8,378 nucleotides of DNA, taken from positions 1 through 8,378 of the forward strand of contig MVJJ01000001.1 in NCBI GenBank assembly GCA_003266145.1, written 5' to 3'. Below, piece after piece: positions 3,988 through 8,378 of this stretch. The stretch's first letter is position 1; each line of letters opens with the position of its first letter. The notes under the pieces are model-generated. The model was not told the origin of the DNA, made no database searches, and was given only the letters and a program-made list of their open reading frames with translations. The stretch comes from Methanosphaera sp. SHI613. GTDB taxonomy: Archaea > Methanobacteriota > Methanobacteria > Methanobacteriales > Methanobacteriaceae. The position numbers and the translations under genes were made by a program.

Positions 3988-6900
3988 ATGTTTGATAAAA
4001 AAATTTCTATATTTTTTATCATTACATTAGTAGTCTTGATACTTGGAGTAACAGCAATCAATGCTGAGGACATTAATGACACAACAACGGACATGACTAC
4101 TTATGATGCGGGGGTATCAACGCAAACACAAAAAATAGTCGATACACCTGCAAGTGATGATAATAAAATAATTAAAGAAAAAGAAAATATCAAATCAAGT
4201 AACTTAAATGAAAAAGAAAAACCAATAAATAGGGTTATTCCAGTTTCTGTAAATTCTAACAATTTTGTGAATGTATTTACTAATGATGGGACTTATTCTA
4301 ATAAAGTATATACTTTTTCAGGTAGTTTCACTAATTTTGGTTCATACACACTTAACTTAAATAACGTAGCATTTAGAGTTAATCAGAATAATCCCGCAAC
4401 GTTTAGTGGAACATCTTTTACTTTGAAAGGAACAAATTATAATGTAACCGGATTTAAATTCGATAGTTGTGCTTCATCAAGTGATAGTGCAATAACTGTA
4501 AGGGACTCACATTATGCAAACCTTAAATTTAATGACATTACTTGCAATAAGGCATCTGGTGAGGTTCATGGAATTTCAGTTTTCAGTTCCGATTACATCA
4601 ATGTTACAAATAATACTGTAAGTGTTACTGGTTGTCCTCAAAGTATGGGGTGGAATAACAATTCTGGAGTTTATTCAGGTTCAGTTGCGGTATCTGGGAT
4701 AGTTGTAGGTAATTCTCCATATGTAAATGTAACCAATAATACTATCACAGTTCAAAACAATAGTGAAGGTTTAACGGGTTACACAACTAATGAAGGTTTA
4801 ACTATTAAAAATCCTAATACTGCTCATGTAATGGCGATAAATAATACAATTAATGTAACTGGTGCACAATACAACTATGGTACCACTATTAGTGACTATT
4901 CCTCAGAGATCTTAATACATAACAATACATTCAATATGACCGGTGCAATATACAATTGTGGTATTCAATTTGATAACAGTGCTACATCCAATATAACTAA
5001 TAACAATATATACTGTGTATCCGATGGTGTTATTAGTTATACATATACAGATGCATTGGCTTATGGTATAATAAATACATGTTGGTATAAACCATTAAAT
5101 CAATATGTTGACATTAAAAATAATTACATCAATTTAACTGCAAATGTTAACTATGGTATTGAATTATACCTTACAGGACACAGTACAGTTAAAAATAATA
5201 CAATCCGGATTGATGGTAAAAAATCTATGGGTATAGGTGCTTATCAAGTTGACAATACAGATATTATAGAAAATAATATACATGCTAAAGGAACAGCAGA
5301 TGCAGTAAATAATATTGTTGAGGTTATCCCTCCAAATAATTATGGAATATTAACAAATGCTTCTACAACAACCAAAGTAAATGGTAATACAATTTGTGAA
5401 CATAATTCTGGAAGTTTAACTGATATCTATGCTATTTATTCACCAACAGCTATAACTCAAATCAATAATAACGAAGTATGTGTATGTAATCCACAAGGTA
5501 AAAAAACATTGGTTAATTCAATATATGCTCCAGGTACTTCACAATCTGGAAACTCATTATATGATTGTCCAATATGTGATGGTGCTTGTACAGTACAACT
5601 TACACAACCACAAAGTTCAACTGCAGATTTATCTAAGAATGTTAAAAAATTAGTTAAAACTGATACACAGTCAATAGTTATCACTGCAGATAACTTTAAG
5701 GAATATGTTACTGGTGGAGTGTTAAATGATAATGTAAATGATGGTGATACATTAGATTTCCAAGGAATATTCTATGGACCAATGTTTGCATTAAATATAA
5801 ATAAACCCGTAAATATCATATCATCAACTAATGATGCATATATCTGTTTAGATGGGGTGAATAAGGATTTCTTCGGAGTTGAAATTGGGGATTCATATAC
5901 CATTTCACGTAATGGATCAGGAACAAATATTTCTGGAATATACTTCAATAATACCCAATTATTTATTAAAAATGCTGAAAATGTTACATTAAATAACATT
6001 ACAGTTAATAATGAGGATTTACAGCTTGGTAGTGGTGTTGGCGTAACATCCATCAGAGACAACTCAAGCAATATACAGATATTGAACAGTTACTTCAGAA
6101 CCAAAGACAATAATGGTCACAGTAGTCTTGTATGTGCATGGGCAAACAATGTACTGATAGAAAATTGTACAATAGAAACAGAAGGTATGGTTGGAAACAT
6201 GTTCTATGCAACAACATACAATGTCAATGGAATAGAAGAAGCAGCTCCTTACATAAACAACAATATAACACTCAGAAACAATCATATCAACGGTTTAAAA
6301 GCAGATGTTGCAGAAATATGCTATGCAATATCACTCGAAGGTAAAGGACACATCATAGAAAACAACCTCATAGAATATTATGGAAGTTGTATCAAGTCAC
6401 AATGGGGATATGGAAATGTATCCGACATAACAATCAAAAACAACACAATACCATATGGTACATGTCAGATAGGATACAGGAACTCCGTTGTAACAGATAA
6501 TGTTATTAATTTCAGCACATTAGAAAGAGCAACCGTAAAAAACAATAAATTCGAATCAGTAAACATATTCAACAATGTAAACTTCACAGACAACATAGTA
6601 GGCATAATAAATGGAATTAATGAAAGAGAAAATGTTACAATTGTAAACAACTTCATAGACACATTAAATATCAGTGATAATGCCAAAAATTACTATGTGG
6701 CAAATAATACGATATATAGTCCAGAAAGTTATGCAGTAAACATTAAAAAAGGCTGTGAAAACATAACACTAGAAAACAACTTCATCGCAAGTAAAGACAA
6801 AAATTCAACCGAAGCAATAAACAACAAAACAGAATACACATCAATAAACAATGATGGACTAATAATATACAGATTAACTAGTGATGACATAGTTGCTACA

Positions 6901-8247
6901 CATAATTATGCTGATTCAGAAGAAGTAAAAATCTTTGTAACAACTGAGGAGATATGGGGTGAAATGTTATATCAAGTTGAAATTTCTGGTATTAAAAGTA
7001 ATTCCATTGTTTATGCTGATTTAGAGTTTAGTTTGGATACAGAGATGGAGTTATGGTCAATGTTTATATTTAATGAACAACCTTCTATTATCATATTCAA
7101 TTCATCTAATTTGGTTGGTTTATCAGTAATTCCTGCCGCTGGAAAATATCAAAAAACAATGTTGATAACAGATTCTTATTTACCTATGACCATGTTGGCA
7201 TTAGATTTCCAAAGTGAAGTTCCAATTGCATGTAAAATATCCGATACAATTTTTGGATATAGTGAAGAAACAAATGGTAATGCATTTGCTAACCATAGTG
7301 TGTATAATGTTACATTTACGGAAGATCAATCTGATATTCCAGTAACTGATGATATAATAAATACTAGTGTTGAAGTTAATGTTCCAAATATTGTAGGTAT
7401 TGGGGATTATGTGACAATTGATTTAAGTGTTCTTGCTAATGATACTGTATTAGAATCTGGAAAAATTGTTTTATTTGGTAATTCGTCCAAGTATGGTGAA
7501 TATGATATTAATGATGGAGTTGCATCATTTAATACTTCATTTGATAAAGAAGGTAATTATTCATTTATCGCATATTATGTGGGTGAAGGAAATTATAATA
7601 ATAGTAATGTTAAATTCAATTTCACAGTAAAGGATATAAATACAGTTGTAAATATTGAACCTGTTGATATTGTTGTCGGAAACACAACTACTCTAATTGT
7701 AAACGTAACAAATGAACTCGGTGATAAGATAACCGGTGGAAAAGTAGTCTTTAGAGTCAACGGTAAAACAGTTAAGGATGAAAATGGCAAAACAATTTAT
7801 GCAAAAGTAGTTAACGGAGTAGCAACAGTATCTGCGGTATTACCTGATTTATGTGATTGTGATGAAGCAAACATTAAAGTTTCATATTTCGGTACTAGTA
7901 AAATCAAATCTGCTGTAAATGTTACTACTGTAAATGTAACTAAAACAAATCCGATATTATCAACGGAAGACATAACAGCAACTGCTGGAAGTACAATCAC
8001 ATTAAATGCTACAATTTCTGATGGTGATAAAGTTATCAACACAGGAAAAATAGTATTTAAAATTAATGGAAAAACGCTTAAAGATTCAAATGGCAAAGTA
8101 ATATATGTAAAAGTGGTTAATAATGTTGTAAGGTTAGAATACACTTTACCTATTGATATGAAAGCTAAAACTTACAATTTATCTGCGGTATTTATTTCAT
8201 CAGACTATGATAAATTGGAAGACATAAAAACATTAACTATTAACTAA
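3988..8247 (+). CDS. Large secreted adhesin-like protein: two beta-helix modules and three Ig-like domains
   Basis: This is a 1419-residue extracellular protein of the Asn/Thr-rich adhesin-like family abundant in gut Methanobacteriales, probably involved in contact with host or other microbes; no ligand can be named. Residues 1-26 are a signal peptide (KK at 4-5, hydrophobic 6-23, likely cleavage AINA-ED). A polar linker reaches about 80. Module A (about 83-545) and module B (about 562-955) each begin with a similar cap (NNFVNVFTNDG; DNFKEYVTGG) and continue as parallel beta-helix rungs, seen as repeated NVTNNTI-like motifs every 20-30 residues. Residues 958-1122 are less Asn-rich and unassigned. 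Ig-like domains occupy about 1126-1217, 1218-1319 and 1320-1419, the last two sharing an NGKT..KD.NGK..Y.KVVN core. There are 22 Cys, with a cluster at 498-534. Many N-x-S/T sites occur. No C-terminal membrane helix, pseudomurein-binding repeat or sorting motif is visible. GGAG upstream supports the start. Codon use differs between segments. Confidence 0.92.
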   Translation: MFDKKISIFFIITLVVLILGVTAINAEDINDTTTDMTTYDAGVSTQTQKIVDTPASDDNKIIKEKENIKSSNLNEKEKPINRVIPVSVNSNNFVNVFTNDGTYSNKVYTFSGSFTNFGSYTLNLNNVAFRVNQNNPATFSGTSFTLKGTNYNVTGFKFDSCASSSDSAITVRDSHYANLKFNDITCNKASGEVHGISVFSSDYINVTNNTVSVTGCPQSMGWNNNSGVYSGSVAVSGIVVGNSPYVNVTNNTITVQNNSEGLTGYTTNEGLTIKNPNTAHVMAINNTINVTGAQYNYGTTISDYSSEILIHNNTFNMTGAIYNCGIQFDNSATSNITNNNIYCVSDGVISYTYTDALAYGIINTCWYKPLNQYVDIKNNYINLTANVNYGIELYLTGHSTVKNNTIRIDGKKSMGIGAYQVDNTDIIENNIHAKGTADAVNNIVEVIPPNNYGILTNASTTTKVNGNTICEHNSGSLTDIYAIYSPTAITQINNNEVCVCNPQGKKTLVNSIYAPGTSQSGNSLYDCPICDGACTVQLTQPQSSTADLSKNVKKLVKTDTQSIVITADNFKEYVTGGVLNDNVNDGDTLDFQGIFYGPMFALNINKPVNIISSTNDAYICLDGVNKDFFGVEIGDSYTISRNGSGTNISGIYFNNTQLFIKNAENVTLNNITVNNEDLQLGSGVGVTSIRDNSSNIQILNSYFRTKDNNGHSSLVCAWANNVLIENCTIETEGMVGNMFYATTYNVNGIEEAAPYINNNITLRNNHINGLKADVAEICYAISLEGKGHIIENNLIEYYGSCIKSQWGYGNVSDITIKNNTIPYGTCQIGYRNSVVTDNVINFSTLERATVKNNKFESVNIFNNVNFTDNIVGIINGINERENVTIVNNFIDTLNISDNAKNYYVANNTIYSPESYAVNIKKGCENITLENNFIASKDKNSTEAINNKTEYTSINNDGLIIYRLTSDDIVATHNYADSEEVKIFVTTEEIWGEMLYQVEISGIKSNSIVYADLEFSLDTEMELWSMFIFNEQPSIIIFNSSNLVGLSVIPAAGKYQKTMLITDSYLPMTMLALDFQSEVPIACKISDTIFGYSEETNGNAFANHSVYNVTFTEDQSDIPVTDDIINTSVEVNVPNIVGIGDYVTIDLSVLANDTVLESGKIVLFGNSSKYGEYDINDGVASFNTSFDKEGNYSFIAYYVGEGNYNNSNVKFNFTVKDINTVVNIEPVDIVVGNTTTLIVNVTNELGDKITGGKVVFRVNGKTVKDENGKTIYAKVVNGVATVSAVLPDLCDCDEANIKVSYFGTSKIKSAVNVTTVNVTKTNPILSTEDITATAGSTITLNATISDGDKVINTGKIVFKINGKTLKDSNGKVIYVKVVNNVVRLEYTLPIDMKAKTYNLSAVFISSDYDKLEDIKTLTIN
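7738..8133 (+). repeat. Tandem Ig-like domain repeat inside the adhesin-like gene
   Basis: Residues 1251-1280 and 1353-1382 (bases 7738-7827 and 8044-8133) are near copies: GKVVFRVNGKTVKDENGK against GKIVFKINGKTLKDSNGK, followed by IYAKVVN and IYVKVVN. The period is 102 residues (306 bp). The preceding domain (from about residue 1126) is more diverged, with GKIVLFGNSSKYGEYDIN at the equivalent place. This is the Ig-like repeat type common at the C-terminus of methanogen adhesin-like proteins. Confidence 0.75.
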
Positions 8248-8288
8248 ATTTAATAAGACAGTTGTTTTATTAAATTTTTATTTTTTTT
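8246..8288 (+). terminator. Hairpin plus T-tract terminator overlapping the adhesin stop codon
   Basis: Bases 8246-8259 pair with 8264-8277 in a 14-bp stem (one G-U pair) with the loop AGTT. T-rich sequence including eight consecutive T (8281-8288) follows. The last two bases of the TAA stop (8245-8247) are in the stem. It resembles a bacterial intrinsic terminator, although archaea usually need only the T tract. Confidence 0.7.
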
Positions 8289-8378
8289 ATGAGTGTTTTA
8301 CAAAAATTTTATTTTTCTCATTTTTTTTAAATAATGGCAATTTTTTATTTATTTAATTAATAATTTTGAATTTTATTT
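8289..8378. other. AT-rich 3' flank with further T tracts
   Basis: The last 90 bases contain another run of eight T near 8321-8328 and no open reading frame of note. They may serve as a back-up terminator. Nothing else is visible before the window ends. Confidence 0.5.

Noticed and set aside
4600..6850. Repeated NNT-type motifs considered as a DNA tandem repeat or CRISPR-like array
   Set aside because: The spacing is irregular and similarity is at the protein level only (beta-helix rungs); there are no identical DNA repeats with unique spacers.
7797..8144. Minus-strand 115-codon frame inside the adhesin gene
   Set aside because: It lies antisense to the Ig-like domain coding sequence, whose protein repeats are clear, and it has no supporting start signal. 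The other antisense frames at 5457-6686 and 7593-7790 are rejected for the same reason.

Overview
The window looks like chromosome from a host-associated methanogenic archaeon of the Methanobacteriaceae, most likely Methanosphaera or a close relative such as Methanobrevibacter. Three things point there: very low G+C (the intergenic DNA is almost only A and T), an sn-glycerol-1-phosphate dehydrogenase gene (the archaeal lipid enzyme), and a very large Asn/Thr-rich secreted 'adhesin-like' protein of the kind abundant in gut Methanobacteriales. Ribosome-binding sites match the archaeal 16S 3' end (GGAGG, GGTGAT), and candidate promoters are TATA/box A elements rather than bacterial -35/-10 boxes. 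The genus is inferred from gene content and composition, not proven.

Layout. Bases 1-448 (minus strand) hold the N-terminal 149 codons of an AqpM-type aquaporin; the rest lies outside the window. A 582-bp AT-rich divergent region (449-1030) follows. It holds the aquaporin promoter, a perfect 14-bp palindrome inside a wider inverted repeat, a possible tiny minus-strand ORF, and the egsA promoter. From 1031 to 3518 four plus-strand genes are tightly spaced (gaps of 19, 11 and 16 bp) and are probably one operon: egsA (glycerol-1-phosphate dehydrogenase), a Cys-rich UPF0179 protein with a TTG start, rpiA (ribose-5-phosphate isomerase A) and a CsoR/RcnR/FrmR-family (DUF156) sensor-repressor. A T-rich termination zone and a 469-bp AT-only spacer (3519-3987) separate the operon from a 1419-residue secreted adhesin-like protein (3988-8247). 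That protein has a signal peptide, two parallel beta-helix modules, an unassigned middle region and three Ig-like domains. Its stop codon lies within a hairpin followed by a T tract, and 90 bp of AT-rich DNA end the window.

How the genes work together. EgsA sets glycerol backbone stereochemistry for ether lipids and RpiA interconverts pentose phosphates, so the operon core is housekeeping carbon and lipid metabolism. The UPF0179 protein may be a metal or Fe-S protein; its role is unknown. The operon-terminal repressor has the Cys-His-Cys ligand spacing of Cu(I)-sensing CsoR, but no efflux gene lies nearby, so its target is unknown. The adhesin-like gene has its own promoter and is probably a surface or secreted protein used in contact with the host or other microbes.

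I found no CRISPR array, insertion sequence, tRNA, rRNA or clear new multi-gene system. The points most worth follow-up are the palindromic element and small ORF upstream of aqpM, the sensor in the lipid/pentose operon, the repeat-flanked adhesin promoter, and the mosaic codon use and missing anchor of the adhesin.
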